Origin: Vogesella margarita
Lineage (GTDB): Bacteria > Pseudomonadota > Gammaproteobacteria > Burkholderiales > Chromobacteriaceae
DNA: 64,000 bases
Assembly: GCF_028548475.1 (NCBI RefSeq)
Contig: NZ_JAQQLE010000014.1
Location: forward strand, 1 to 64,000
Direction of reading: 5' to 3'
Both the position numbers and the translations under genes were made by a program. Below are positions 38,391-46,734 of the stretch, in pieces (within the stretch, counting starts at the first letter, position 1; each line of letters opens with the position of its first letter). Below the pieces are notes generated by a model, which made no database searches, was not told the origin of the DNA, and was given only the letters and a program-made list of their open reading frames with translations.

Positions 38391-39128
38391 TCAGGCCGGC
38401 TGCACGCGGACGCCGCGCTGTGCCAGGCTGTCGCGCAGCAGGCGGGCGAACGCCAGCGCGTGGGCGCCGTCGCCGTGCAGGCATACGCTGTCGGCCTGCA
38501 GGCGCACGCGGCCGCCGTCGCGGCAGGTGACGCTGCCGTGCTCCACCAGCTGCAGGGTCTGCGCCAGCGCGGTGGCGGCGTCGTCGATGACGGCGCCGGG
38601 GGTGCCGCGCGGCGCCAGGCTGCCGTCGGCCAGATAGGCGCGGTCGGCAAACACCTCCTCAATCGCGCGCAGGCCATGGCGCTGTGCGGCGCGGATCAGC
38701 TCGCTGCCGGCCAGTCCCATCAGCTTCAGGGCCGGGTCGAAGTCGCGCACGGCACGGGCAATGGCGTCGGCCAGCACCGCGTCGCGCGCCGCCTGGTTGT
38801 ACAGCGCGCCGTGCGGCTTGACGTGCACCAGCTGCGCGCCCTCGTCGCGGACGATGGCGGCCAGCTCGGCCAGCTGCGCCTGCACGTCGGCGTAGACCTG
38901 CTCCGCACTGCGCTGCATGGCGCTGCGACCGAAGTTTTCGCGGTCGGGAAAGCTGGGGTGGGCGCCGATGGCGACGCCGCGCTGCACGGCGGCGCGTACG
39001 GCGGTGCGCATGGTCTGCGCATCGCCGGCATGCCAGCCGCAGGCGATGTTGGCGGAGCTGACGCAGTCCAGAATCGCGGCGTCGTCGCCGCAGCCTTCGC
39101 CGAGATCGGCGTTCAGATCAATGACCAT
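38391..39128 (-). CDS. pxpA: 5-oxoprolinase subunit A (LamB/YcsF family)
   Basis: PxpA with PxpB and PxpC hydrolyses 5-oxoproline to glutamate using ATP. The 245-residue protein starts with the family signature [14 protein letters not shown] and has [27 protein letters not shown] and [10 protein letters not shown]. It overlaps pxpC by 11 bases. Confidence 0.95.
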   Translation of the reverse strand: MVIDLNADLGEGCGDDAAILDCVSSANIACGWHAGDAQTMRTAVRAAVQRGVAIGAHPSFPDRENFGRSAMQRSAEQVYADVQAQLAELAAIVRDEGAQLVHVKPHGALYNQAARDAVLADAIARAVRDFDPALKLMGLAGSELIRAAQRHGLRAIEEVFADRAYLADGSLAPRGTPGAVIDDAATALAQTLQLVEHGSVTCRDGGRVRLQADSVCLHGDGAHALAFARLLRDSLAQRGVRVQPA

Positions 39129-40047
39129 ATTGCATGCTCCAGTCCAGACGTTTCAGTTCGGCCTGCTGCTGGCGCAGCGCGGCGCGGGCGGTGGCGGCAT
39201 CGCAGGCGAGGAATTGCAGCTCGCTGCCGGGGCGGGCCTGGGCCAGTTTCCACAGGTCGGCCTCGATCACGCAGGCGATGCGCGGATAGCCGCCGGTGGT
39301 CTGCGCGTCTGCCAGCAGCACGATGGGCTGGCCGTTGGGCGGTACCTGCACCACGCCGGGCAGCACGCCGTGCGACAGCAGCTCGCCGCCGTGCTCCCGT
39401 GCCAGTTCCGGGCCCTGCAGGCGGTAGCCCATGCGGTTGCTGTGGCTGGAGACCGTCCAGGGTTGCGACCACAGCGCGGCCTGGGCGGCAGCGCTGAACT
39501 CGTGATATTCCGGGCCGGGCAGAGCGCGGATCGCCGGCGTCCACGCCGGGTGTCCGGCGCCGAGGCGCCGGGCAAGGTTGGCCGCACTGCCTTGCGGCAA
39601 CTGGTCGCCGGCCTGCAGCGCGCGGCCGTGATGGCCGCCGAAGCCGGCCTTGAGGTCGGTGGCGCGCGCGCCGAGCACCTGCGGTACGTCGATGCCGCCG
39701 TCGACCGCGAGGTAGGCGCGCATGCCGTGGCGGGTGCCGTTCAGGCGCAGGCACTGGCCGCTACGGTAGGGCCAGCGCCAGCCGCACCATAGTGGCTGGC
39801 CGTCCAGGGTGGCGGAGAAGTCGGCGCCGGTCAGCGCCAGCCAGCCGTCGCGGTGGAAACGGATTTCCACCGGGCCGAGCACGATCTCCAGTGCCGCGCA
39901 GTCGTCGGTATTGCCGAGCAGGCGGTTGCCGAGCCGCAGGGCCGGCGCGTCCAGCGCGCCGCTTTGCGCGATGCCGAGATGGCGCAGGCCGTGACGGCCG
40001 AGGTCCTGGACCGTGGTCTGGACGCCGGGGCGGAGGATTTCAAGCAT
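39118..40047 (-). CDS. pxpC: 5-oxoprolinase subunit C (biotin-dependent carboxyltransferase-like)
   Basis: The 309-residue protein starts [25 protein letters not shown] and has [17 protein letters not shown], a long AHS2-type fold and [16 protein letters not shown]. Older annotations call it allophanate hydrolase subunit 2 or a carboxyltransferase; linkage to pxpA/pxpB and pcp decides for PxpC. It overlaps both neighbours. Confidence 0.94.
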   Translation of the reverse strand: MLEILRPGVQTTVQDLGRHGLRHLGIAQSGALDAPALRLGNRLLGNTDDCAALEIVLGPVEIRFHRDGWLALTGADFSATLDGQPLWCGWRWPYRSGQCLRLNGTRHGMRAYLAVDGGIDVPQVLGARATDLKAGFGGHHGRALQAGDQLPQGSAANLARRLGAGHPAWTPAIRALPGPEYHEFSAAAQAALWSQPWTVSSHSNRMGYRLQGPELAREHGGELLSHGVLPGVVQVPPNGQPIVLLADAQTTGGYPRIACVIEADLWKLAQARPGSELQFLACDAATARAALRQQQAELKRLDWSMQYGH

Positions 40048-40714
40048 GATGCGCTCCCTGTGGCACGAAACGGACGCTGTCGCCGGGCAGCAGCAGCGAA
40101 GGCTGCGCCCGTTGCGGATCGAACAGCGGGGTGTCGCTGCGGCCGATCAGCTGCCAGCCGCCGGGGCTGGCAGCGGGGTAGATGCCGGTCTGGCTGCCGC
40201 CGATGCCGACGCTGCCGGCCGGCACGCTGAGGCGCGGTTCGGCGCGACGCGGGGTGGCCAGCTGCTCGGGCAGGCCGCCCATATAGGCAAAGCCGGGCTG
40301 GAAGCCGAGGAAGAACACCACGTAGTCGGTGCCGCTGTGCGTTGCGATCACCTCGTCCTCGCTGAGGCCGCTGTGGCGGCTCACTTCGGCCAGATCCGGG
40401 CCGGCGTCCCCGCCGTAATGCACCGGGATCTCCACCCGTCGCGGTTCGAGCACGGCGCTGTCCGCCTGTTGCCATAGCCCGGCCAGCTCGGCCAGCAGCG
40501 CATCGCCATCGCAGCCCAGCGGGTCGAATACCACGGTGAGATTGTTCATCCCCGGCACGATGTCGAGGTAGCGCTGGCGGGTGCGCAGCACGTCGGCCAG
40601 CCACCAGATGCGGCGCTGGCAGGACAGGGTAGCCGGTGGCATCGAGTGCACGATGGCCGCACGCTCCCCCATCAGGTAGAAGCTCGCTTCTCCGTGATCC
40701 AAGGTGTTCTCCAT
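40040..40714 (-). CDS. pxpB: 5-oxoprolinase subunit B
   Basis: The 224-residue AHS1-family protein has IVPGMNNLTVVFDP, the EIPVHYGGDAGPDL segment, FFLGFQPGFAYMGGLPEQL, and a C-terminal PGGWQLIGRSDTPLFDP. It is first in the leftward pxp operon and overlaps pxpC by 8 bases. It is divergent from a winged-helix regulator. Confidence 0.94.
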   Translation of the reverse strand: MENTLDHGEASFYLMGERAAIVHSMPPATLSCQRRIWWLADVLRTRQRYLDIVPGMNNLTVVFDPLGCDGDALLAELAGLWQQADSAVLEPRRVEIPVHYGGDAGPDLAEVSRHSGLSEDEVIATHSGTDYVVFFLGFQPGFAYMGGLPEQLATPRRAEPRLSVPAGSVGIGGSQTGIYPAASPGGWQLIGRSDTPLFDPQRAQPSLLLPGDSVRFVPQGAHHA

Positions 40715-40759
40715 TTGCAGATAAACGAGCCGGTCGGATGCCGGCTTCTGTTGCGTTCA

Positions 40760-40811
40760 AGTTAAAAACTTTGTGCGCAACACGTCAACAAATTATCGAT
40801 AAATTATCGAT
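40760..40811 (-). promoter_or_regulatory. pxp operon promoter with tandem 11-bp operator-like repeat
   Basis: Read leftward: TTGACG (40788-40783), a 17-base spacer, TTAACT (40765-40760), about 45 bases upstream of pxpB. Just upstream of the -35 are two perfect abutting copies of AAATTATCGAT (40790-40800 and 40801-40811), each containing the ATCGAT palindrome, one helical turn apart. The position suits an activator or a repressor of pxpB. Confidence 0.6.
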
Positions 40812-40893
40812 GTTGCGTTGCGGTGCATGGCCGCTTCCGGCCACGGTTCGGCCTGGCCGCGGATCGCGCCTGGATGGCCGCGCAGCGTACTAT

Positions 40894-40909
40894 ATTGTTT
40901 ATAATCAAT
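40894..40909 (+). promoter_or_regulatory. palindrome over the -10 box of the divergent regulator
   Basis: ATTGTTTATAATCAAT is an inverted repeat with one mismatched pair and overlaps a perfect TATAAT (40900-40905), 130 bases before the regulator start. MarR-type proteins bind such 16-20-bp palindromes, so autorepression is likely. Confidence 0.5.
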
Positions 40910-41039
40910 GGCTTGAATTGAATTTTCAGGATGACGGATACATCGCCAGCAGGCATGAAAGCGTGGCCGGCGCCGTCGGGGCTTGTCGCATTTCTGCTGC
41001 TATACTCGCCATCTGGCTGGCTAGTGACCCAATCCGTTT

Positions 41040-41549
41040 ATGAAAAAAAACCTGAATATCGTTTCGTCGTCACATCTGGTGTCGGAACACAGTGCCGAGC
41101 TGTCGGAGTTCGAGTTCGGCCTGATGGTGGCCAACAGTGCCTTCAACCGCTGGATGGTGCGCTGCATGAGTGCTGCAGGCGAGAAGAACCTGACGGCGAT
41201 GGAAGTCTCGCTGATCCATCACGTCAACCATCGCGGCCGCGAGAAGAAGCTGGCCGACATCTGCTTCGTGCTCAACATCGAGGACACCCATGTGGTGTCC
41301 TATGCGCTGAAGAAGCTGGTCAAGCTCGGTTATGTCAGCAGCCGCAAGGAAGGCAAGGAGGTGCTGTTCGGCACCACAGCCAGCGGCGCCGCGCTGTGCG
41401 AGCAGTACCGCGAGGTGCGCGAACAGTGCCTGATCAGCATGTTGCAGGAAAGCGGCATCGCCAACGACGAGATCGGCGACACCGCCAAGCTGCTGCGCAT
41501 GCTGGCCGGGCTGTACGACCAGGCGTCGCGCTCCGGCGCCTCGCTGTAG
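41040..41549 (+). CDS. winged-helix (MarR-like) transcriptional regulator
   Basis: The 169-residue protein has a helical N-terminus (FEFGLMVANSAFNRWMVRCM), a winged helix with KNLTAMEVSLIHHV, KLADICFVLNIEDTHVVSYALKKLVKLGYV (recognition helix) and SSRKEGKEVLFGTT wing, then a C-terminal dimerisation helix. It is divergent from pxpBCA and probably controls that operon. The ATG at 41040 lacks an obvious Shine-Dalgarno. A repeat-word palindrome follows ten bases after the stop. Confidence 0.82.
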   Translation: MKKNLNIVSSSHLVSEHSAELSEFEFGLMVANSAFNRWMVRCMSAAGEKNLTAMEVSLIHHVNHRGREKKLADICFVLNIEDTHVVSYALKKLVKLGYVSSRKEGKEVLFGTTASGAALCEQYREVREQCLISMLQESGIANDEIGDTAKLLRMLAGLYDQASRSGASL

Positions 41550-41558
41550 CCCCGCGCC

Positions 41559-41578
41559 TGCGGCCAACGTTGGCCGCA
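41559..41578. terminator. repeat-word palindrome between convergent genes
   Basis: TGCGGCCAACGTTGGCCGCA is a perfect 20-bp palindrome filling the 30-base gap between the regulator stop (41549) and the facing DUF2804 stop (41580). It is the only terminator-like structure for either gene. Confidence 0.75.
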
Positions 41579-41579
41579 G

Positions 41580-42590
41580 TTACCAGCGCGAGTGATGCTC
41601 TTCGGTGATGCCGAGCAGCTGCGACACCTCGTGCGCAACGCCGGTATGCGGGTGGATGATGCGGCCGCTGAAGCAGCCGATCGGCTGCCGCGAGTGGCTG
41701 GCGGCGATCAGCAGGTCCTGCTCCTGCTGGCGCACGCCTTCCGGGGTGAAAGTCAGCGCCACCGCGCCGTCGTCGGTGCGGATCTGCCACGGCGCCAGCG
41801 GCTGCGTGGCGTCGAACTCGAAGCGGGCGGCGCCGACCCGGTGCGGCACGCCGTCCAGCCATACCGCGTTCTCGGCATCGCCCATATAGCCCTGCTGCAG
41901 ATTGAAGCCGATGCGGTGATCGTGGGCGCGGGCACTGCACCACGTGGTGTCGCGCGCCAGCAGGCCGTTGGCGGCGTCGAGGCTGGCACTGGCGTCGTCC
42001 AGTAGCAACCGCCGGTCTGCGTACTCGGCATAGCCGCTGATCGGCAGCGCGCTGCTCTTGTGGGTGGCGTGCGCCAGCCAGTTGCCGGGGGCGATGGCGG
42101 CCATCACGCTGTGTGGCTCCGGCAACGCGATGTGTGCCGCCAGCCGCAGTGCCGGGGTGTTGACGGTCAGCTCCAGGCGGCCGTCGGCGCGGCGGAAGGC
42201 GATGCAGTCCTTGCCTTGGCGGAAGGTGGCATCGCCGAAGCTGCGGTTTTCGATGCGGGTGGAGATCAGCGGCAGGCCGCTGCTGCTGAAGCTGGCGACC
42301 AGCTCGCGGCGCTGGCGGTCAAACAGGTAGGCAAAGGCGCTGCCGCACCAGCCGGTATCGATCACCGCCACGCCGATGAAGAAGTCGGGATGGCTGATGG
42401 CGGCGCATTGCCAGCGCTTGTGGTGCAGCTGGCGGGTCAGCTGCTTGGCCAGTGGCGCCCTCAGGGCGCGCCACGACAGTTGCTCGACGGTGCCGCGGTA
42501 CATGCCGAAGGCCGGCACGCCGCGCTCGTGCACCAGTCGCGCCGGTGCCGGGGGTAAGGGATAGGGGTCCATTGCGGTACGGGTCGCCAT
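41580..42590 (-). CDS. DUF2804 domain-containing protein
   Basis: The 336-residue cytosolic-looking protein matches the DUF2804 pattern: LVHERGVPAFGMYRG near the N-terminus, HKRWQCAAISHPDFFIGVAVID, NWLAHATHKSSALP and a C-terminal FNLQQGYMGDAENAVW with GCFSGRI. The function is unknown; the family has been linked to lipocalin-like or lipid-related folds only by prediction. A second ATG (MDPYPLPP, 42572) could be the start. Confidence 0.82.
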   Translation of the reverse strand: MATRTAMDPYPLPPAPARLVHERGVPAFGMYRGTVEQLSWRALRAPLAKQLTRQLHHKRWQCAAISHPDFFIGVAVIDTGWCGSAFAYLFDRQRRELVASFSSSGLPLISTRIENRSFGDATFRQGKDCIAFRRADGRLELTVNTPALRLAAHIALPEPHSVMAAIAPGNWLAHATHKSSALPISGYAEYADRRLLLDDASASLDAANGLLARDTTWCSARAHDHRIGFNLQQGYMGDAENAVWLDGVPHRVGAARFEFDATQPLAPWQIRTDDGAVALTFTPEGVRQQEQDLLIAASHSRQPIGCFSGRIIHPHTGVAHEVSQLLGITEEHHSRW

Positions 42591-42619
42591 GCGCCCGATG
42601 TCATCACGATGTCAGCAGT

Positions 42620-43480
42620 TTACAGCAGGTTCAGCGGAATCTTTAAGTAGGCGGTGCCATTGTCCTCGGCCGGCGGCAGTTGCCCGGCGCGGATATTGAC
42701 CTGGATCGCCGGCAGGATCAGTACCGGCATTGCCAGTGTCGCGTCGCGCGCCTCGCGTAGCTGCACGAAGTCGGCCTCGCTGATGCCGTCGTGGACGTGG
42801 ATATTGTGCGCGCGCTGCTCGGCCACCGTGCACTGCCACTGCGGCTCGCGCCCGGGCGGCGGATAGTCGTGACACATGAACAGCCGGGTGTGGTCGGGAA
42901 ACGACAGCAGCCGGCGGATGGAGCGGTACAGGGTGGCGGCATCGCCGCCGGGAAAGTCGCAGCGCGCGGTGCCGACATCGGGCAGGAACAGGGTGTCGCC
43001 GACAAAGACGGCATCGCCGATGTGGTAGGCCATGTCGGCCGGGGTGTGGCCGGGCACCGCGATGGCGCGGGCCTGCAGCTGGCCGATGGCAAAGGTGTCG
43101 CCGTCGGCGAAAAGGTGGTCAAATTGCCGGCCGTCGGTGGCGAAGCCGGCTTCGAGGTTGAAAATGCCCTTGAACACGCGCTGTACGCCGTCGATCTTGT
43201 CGCCGATGGCGATACGCCCGCCCTGCTGCTGTTTCAGGTAGGCGGCGGCGGACAGGTGGTCGGCGTGGGCGTGGGTTTCGATGATCCAGTCCAGCGTCAG
43301 CTGCTGCTCACGCACGAAGGCCAGCAGCCGGTCGGCGGCGGCGGTGGCGGTGCGCCCGGACTTGGGGTCGTAGTCCAGCACCGGGTCGATGATCGCCGCG
43401 TGGCCGCCCTGCTGGTCATACACCACATAACTGATGGTCCAGGTAACGGGATCGAAACAGGCATGGACTTGGGGATTCAT
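42620..43480 (-). CDS. MBL-fold persulfide dioxygenase-like hydrolase
   Basis: The 286-residue protein has the metallo-beta-lactamase motif THAHADH (about residue 69), VPGHTPADM, VGDTLF and a final HDYPPPGR. The single-iron ETHE1/Blh-type pattern and the opposite BigR-like regulator make glutathione persulfide dioxygenation the likely role, giving sulfite. The DPVLDYDPKSGRT segment near residue 35 is characteristic of this subgroup. It is divergent from bigR, sharing an operator. Confidence 0.87.
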   Translation of the reverse strand: MNPQVHACFDPVTWTISYVVYDQQGGHAAIIDPVLDYDPKSGRTATAAADRLLAFVREQQLTLDWIIETHAHADHLSAAAYLKQQQGGRIAIGDKIDGVQRVFKGIFNLEAGFATDGRQFDHLFADGDTFAIGQLQARAIAVPGHTPADMAYHIGDAVFVGDTLFLPDVGTARCDFPGGDAATLYRSIRRLLSFPDHTRLFMCHDYPPPGREPQWQCTVAEQRAHNIHVHDGISEADFVQLREARDATLAMPVLILPAIQVNIRAGQLPPAEDNGTAYLKIPLNLL

Positions 43481-43529
43481 CGTGACTCCTCGGTATGGAA
43501 CGGTAGTGTTATCAATATATTGCGTTACA

Positions 43530-43547
43530 TTATATTTGTAAATATAA
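43530..43547. promoter_or_regulatory. BigR-type operator palindrome
   Basis: TTATATTTGTAAATATAA has perfect 8-bp arms around GT. It lies midway between the divergent persulfide dioxygenase and bigR-like genes. A smaller perfect palindrome, CAATATATTG, is 8 bases away (43513-43522). The AT-rich palindrome resembles known BigR/SqrR boxes in composition and position. Confidence 0.75.
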
Positions 43548-43598
43548 TAAAGACGTGCTGCGACATTTCAAAAAGAACAAGACAGACAGGAGGAAGTA

Positions 43599-43928
43599 AT
43601 GACCATGGATCTGAGCATCCTGCATGACAACGCGTCACGCGCCACCAGCCTGCTGAAAAGCCTGGCCAACGAAGACCGCCTGCTGCTGCTGTGCCAGCTG
43701 GTGGACGGCGAGAAGAGCGTGTCCGAGCTGGAACGGCTGACCGGCATCCGCCAGCCGACGCTGTCGCAGCAGCTGGGCGTGCTGCGCAACGAGGCGCTGG
43801 TCAACACCCGGCGCGAGGGCAAGTGGATCTACTACAGTGTAGCCAGCCAGGAGGCGATGGCCATTCTTGGGACGCTGCACAGCCTGTTCTGTGGCAATGA
43901 CGCGGGGTCGCAAGTACCGCCGTCCTGA
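43599..43928 (+). CDS. bigR: ArsR-family sulfide/persulfide-responsive repressor (BigR/SqrR-like)
   Basis: The 109-residue winged helix has LLKSLANEDRLLLLCQLVDGE, a SVSELERLTGIRQPTLSQQLGVLR recognition region and EGKWIYYSV wing. Two cysteines, C32 and C98, are 66 residues apart, the same separation as the redox pair of BigR (42/108) and SqrR (41/107), which forms a disulfide or tetrasulfide with reactive sulfur. No arsenic or zinc ligand set is seen. It leads a rightward operon with two transporter halves and sulP. Confidence 0.88.
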   Translation: MTMDLSILHDNASRATSLLKSLANEDRLLLLCQLVDGEKSVSELERLTGIRQPTLSQQLGVLRNEALVNTRREGKWIYYSVASQEAMAILGTLHSLFCGNDAGSQVPPS

Positions 43929-43947
43929 CCTTTCCAAGGAGTAAAGC

Positions 43948-44379
43948 ATGAACATCATCTGGGATCCTGCCTCGTTGCTGGCCGCGCTGGCCGGCGGGGT
44001 ACTGATCGGGCTGGCCGCGGCGTGGATGGCGCTGGGGCTGGGACGCATTGCCGGCATCAGCGGCCTGCTCGGCGGCCTGGTCGACGGCGCGCCGGACCGC
44101 GCCATGCGCGTCGCCTTTGTCGGCGGCCTGCTGCTGGCGCCGGCGCTGTACCTGTTGCTGCGTGGCGAGCTGCCGGCGGTGCGGATGATGGCCGATACCC
44201 CGCAGCTGCTGCTGGCCGGGCTGCTGGTCGGCATCGGTACCCGCTTTGCCTCCGGCTGCACCAGCGGCCACGGCGTTTGCGGCCTGTCGCGGCTGTCGCC
44301 GCGCTCGCTGGTGGCAACGCTGTCGTTCATGGGCGCCGGCTTTGCCGCGGTCTACCTGCTGCGCCACCTGCTGGCGTGA
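43948..44379 (+). CDS. YeeE/YedE family transporter, first half (PmpA-type)
   Basis: The 143-residue protein has four hydrophobic segments and the family cysteine motif SGCTSGHGVCGLSRLS (about 102-117). Relatives move thiosulfate or other reactive sulfur by hopping over cysteines. It starts 20 bases after bigR, with AAGGAG. It works with the next gene as one split transporter. Confidence 0.88.
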   Translation: MNIIWDPASLLAALAGGVLIGLAAAWMALGLGRIAGISGLLGGLVDGAPDRAMRVAFVGGLLLAPALYLLLRGELPAVRMMADTPQLLLAGLLVGIGTRFASGCTSGHGVCGLSRLSPRSLVATLSFMGAGFAAVYLLRHLLA

Positions 44380-44390
44380 GGAGAATCAAG

Positions 44391-44834
44391 ATGAAACATC
44401 ATGCACAAGCGGCACAGGCATTCGCCATCGGCCTGCTGTTCGGTATCGGCCTGCTGCTGTCGGGGATGAGCAATCCGCAGAAGGTGATCGGTTTTCTCGA
44501 TGTTGCCGGCCAGTGGGATCCGTCGCTGGCGCTGGTGATGGGGGGGGCCATCGCCGTCGGCCTGCCGCTGTTCCGCATCGCCGAGTCGCGCAGCCATCGC
44601 CAGCTGCCGTCGTGGTCGGGCGCCCCCATCCACCTGCCGGGCAAGACCGGCATCACGCCGCGGCTGGTGCTCGGTAGCGTGCTGTTCGGCATCGGCTGGG
44701 GCATCGCCGGCATCTGTCCCGGCCCGGGCCTGGTGCTGGTGGGCAGCCTGCAGTGGCCGGGGCTGGTGTTCGTGCTGGCGATGGTGGCGGGCATGCTGCT
44801 GTTTCGGCCGCTGGACAAAGTGCTGTCGCGATGA
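44391..44834 (+). CDS. YeeE/YedE family transporter, second half (PmpB-type)
   Basis: The 147-residue protein has four hydrophobic segments with GIGLLLSGMSNPQKVIGFLD and the cysteine-containing GIAGICPGPGLV. The stop overlaps the sulP start (ATGA). Split pairs of this kind are typical beside BigR and persulfide dioxygenase genes. Confidence 0.88.
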   Translation: MKHHAQAAQAFAIGLLFGIGLLLSGMSNPQKVIGFLDVAGQWDPSLALVMGGAIAVGLPLFRIAESRSHRQLPSWSGAPIHLPGKTGITPRLVLGSVLFGIGWGIAGICPGPGLVLVGSLQWPGLVFVLAMVAGMLLFRPLDKVLSR

Positions 44835-46537
44835 ACTGGCTGCCGTACTGGTTGCGCCATTACCGCCGTGCCGACCTGCCCGGTGATGTCAGCGCCGGGG
44901 TGATCGTCACCCTGCTGCTGGTGCCGCAGGGGCTGGCCTATGCGCTGGTGGCAGGGCTGCCGCCGGAGGCCGGCCTCTATGCCAGCCTGCTGCCGCTGCT
45001 GTTGTACGCGTTCAGCGGCCGCAGCCACGCGCAGTCGGTGGGGCCGATGGCGGTGACTTCGCTGCTGGTGGCGGCGACGCTGTCAAGGTTGGCCGCAGCC
45101 GGCAGCGACGACTACCTGCTGGCGGCCATCTGGCTTGCGCTGCTGTCCGGTGCCATGCTGTTCCTGTTCGGCCTGCTGCGTCTCGGTTTTCTGGCCGACG
45201 CGCTGTCACAGCCGGTGCTGGCCGGCTTCACCGCCGCCTCGGCGCTGTTGATCGTGTTGTCGCAGCTGGCGCCGCTGGCCGGCTTCCGCGCCGGTGGCGC
45301 CAGCCTGCCGGACATTGCGCAGGCCTTCTTCGCCCATGTCGCGGCCTTCAATCCGCTGGCCCTGCTGCTGGGGCTGACCGCGCTGCTGGGGCTGGTGCTG
45401 GCGCGGCGCTATCTGGCTGGCCTGCTGCACGCCATCGGGCTGGCCTCCGGCGCGGCGCGCACGCTGTCGCGCACTGCGCCGATGCTGGTGGTGCTCGGTG
45501 GCCTGCTGGCGGTGACGCTGGCCGGCTGGCAGTCGCAACTGCCGGTGGTCGGCGTGGTGCCGGGCGGCTTGCCGTCGCTGCGGCTGGCGGCCCTGCCGTC
45601 GCTGGGCCTCGCGCCGCTGGTGATGCCGGCCTTCTTTATCGCGCTGATCAATTACGTACAGAGCCTGTCGGTGGCGCAGATGCTGGCCGCGCCGCGGCGC
45701 GAGACCATCGACCCCGACCGCGAGCTGCTGGCGCTGGGGCTGTGCAATCTGGGCGCCGGTCTTAGCGGCGGCTTTCCGGTCACCGGCGGCCTGACCCGCT
45801 CGGTGGTCAATGCCGACGCCGGCGCCAATACCCAGCTCGCCTCGCTGATCACCGCCGTGCTGATGGTGCTGCTGCTGAGCACCGCCACCGGGCTGCTGGC
45901 CAACCTGCCGCTGGCGGTGCTGGCCGCCACCATCATCGCCTCGGTGGCGGTGATGATCGATTTTTCCGCGCTGCGCGCCGCGTGGCGCACCGAACGCGCC
46001 GACGCGGTGGCGTTCGCCGTCACCTTCCTGCTGGTGCTGGCGCTGGGCGTCGACGCCGGCATCGTCGCCGGGGTGGTGATCTCGCTGTCGGTGTGGCTGA
46101 TGCGCAGCAGCCGGCCGCACATCGCGGTGCTGGGGCGGGTGCCCGGCACCGAGCACTTCCGCAATGTGCTGCGCTACCACACCGAGCCGCTGCCCGGCGT
46201 GCTGCTGCTGCGCGTCGACGAAAGCCTGTTCTTCGGCAATGCCCGCCACGTCGGCAACGCCATCGAACAGCTGGCCGCCGCCAGCCCGGACTGCCACAGC
46301 CTGCTGCTGGTGATGAGCGCGGTCAACCGCCTGGACATGACCGCGCTTTCGATGCTGGAGCGGCTGGACGACGGCCTCGCCGAGCGCGGCATCCGCCTGC
46401 ACCTGGCCGAGGTCAAGGGCCCGGTGCTGGACGTGTGCAAGCGCGCCGGGCTGGCCGCGCGTTTCGACGGCCGCCTGCACCTGTCCACCCATATCGCCAT
46501 CCAGCAGCTGTGCCCCGGCAGCGACTACCAGATCTGA
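44831..46537 (+). CDS. SulP-family anion transporter with STAS domain
   Basis: The 568-residue protein has the SulP start (WLRHYRRADLPGDVSAGVIVTLLLVPQGLAYALVAGLPPE, shown here as the DLPGDVSAG and PQGLAYA blocks), 11-14 membrane segments and a C-terminal STAS domain (from about 440, SLFFGNARHVGNAIEQL and MSAVNRLDMTALSML). Members carry sulfate or bicarbonate; linkage to sulfur oxidation genes favours sulfate or sulfite export or exchange. A MITE-like element begins at the very next base after the stop codon. Confidence 0.9.
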   Translation: MNWLPYWLRHYRRADLPGDVSAGVIVTLLLVPQGLAYALVAGLPPEAGLYASLLPLLLYAFSGRSHAQSVGPMAVTSLLVAATLSRLAAAGSDDYLLAAIWLALLSGAMLFLFGLLRLGFLADALSQPVLAGFTAASALLIVLSQLAPLAGFRAGGASLPDIAQAFFAHVAAFNPLALLLGLTALLGLVLARRYLAGLLHAIGLASGAARTLSRTAPMLVVLGGLLAVTLAGWQSQLPVVGVVPGGLPSLRLAALPSLGLAPLVMPAFFIALINYVQSLSVAQMLAAPRRETIDPDRELLALGLCNLGAGLSGGFPVTGGLTRSVVNADAGANTQLASLITAVLMVLLLSTATGLLANLPLAVLAATIIASVAVMIDFSALRAAWRTERADAVAFAVTFLLVLALGVDAGIVAGVVISLSVWLMRSSRPHIAVLGRVPGTEHFRNVLRYHTEPLPGVLLLRVDESLFFGNARHVGNAIEQLAAASPDCHSLLLVMSAVNRLDMTALSMLERLDDGLAERGIRLHLAEVKGPVLDVCKRAGLAARFDGRLHLSTHIAIQQLCPGSDYQI

Positions 46538-46681
46538 GAACCTGTTCACGATCTGCTGTGCTTCGTGAAACGTTACACGGCGAGTACAGCTTCGGCATGC
46601 TTGCTCATATCTGGATAAACGCCGCTTCCTCAGCCGTTTTCGTCTTGTCTCGCGTGAGTGCGCGAGATCGTGAACACGTTC
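46538..46681. mobile_element. MITE-like element, 144 bp, with 17-bp terminal inverted repeats
   Basis: The left end GAACCTGTTCACGATCT (46538-46554) and right end AGATCGTGAACACGTTC (46665-46681) are inverted repeats with one mismatch. A direct TGA flanks both sides (46535-46537, which is the sulP stop codon, and 46682-46684), fitting a three-base TNA target duplication as made by some IS5-group elements. There is no coding capacity. The family assignment is inference. Confidence 0.75.
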
Positions 46682-46734
46682 TGAAAACTACGCGCCGCGT
46701 GCAACTTCCGGCCGCTGCTGGCTATCATACCGGC

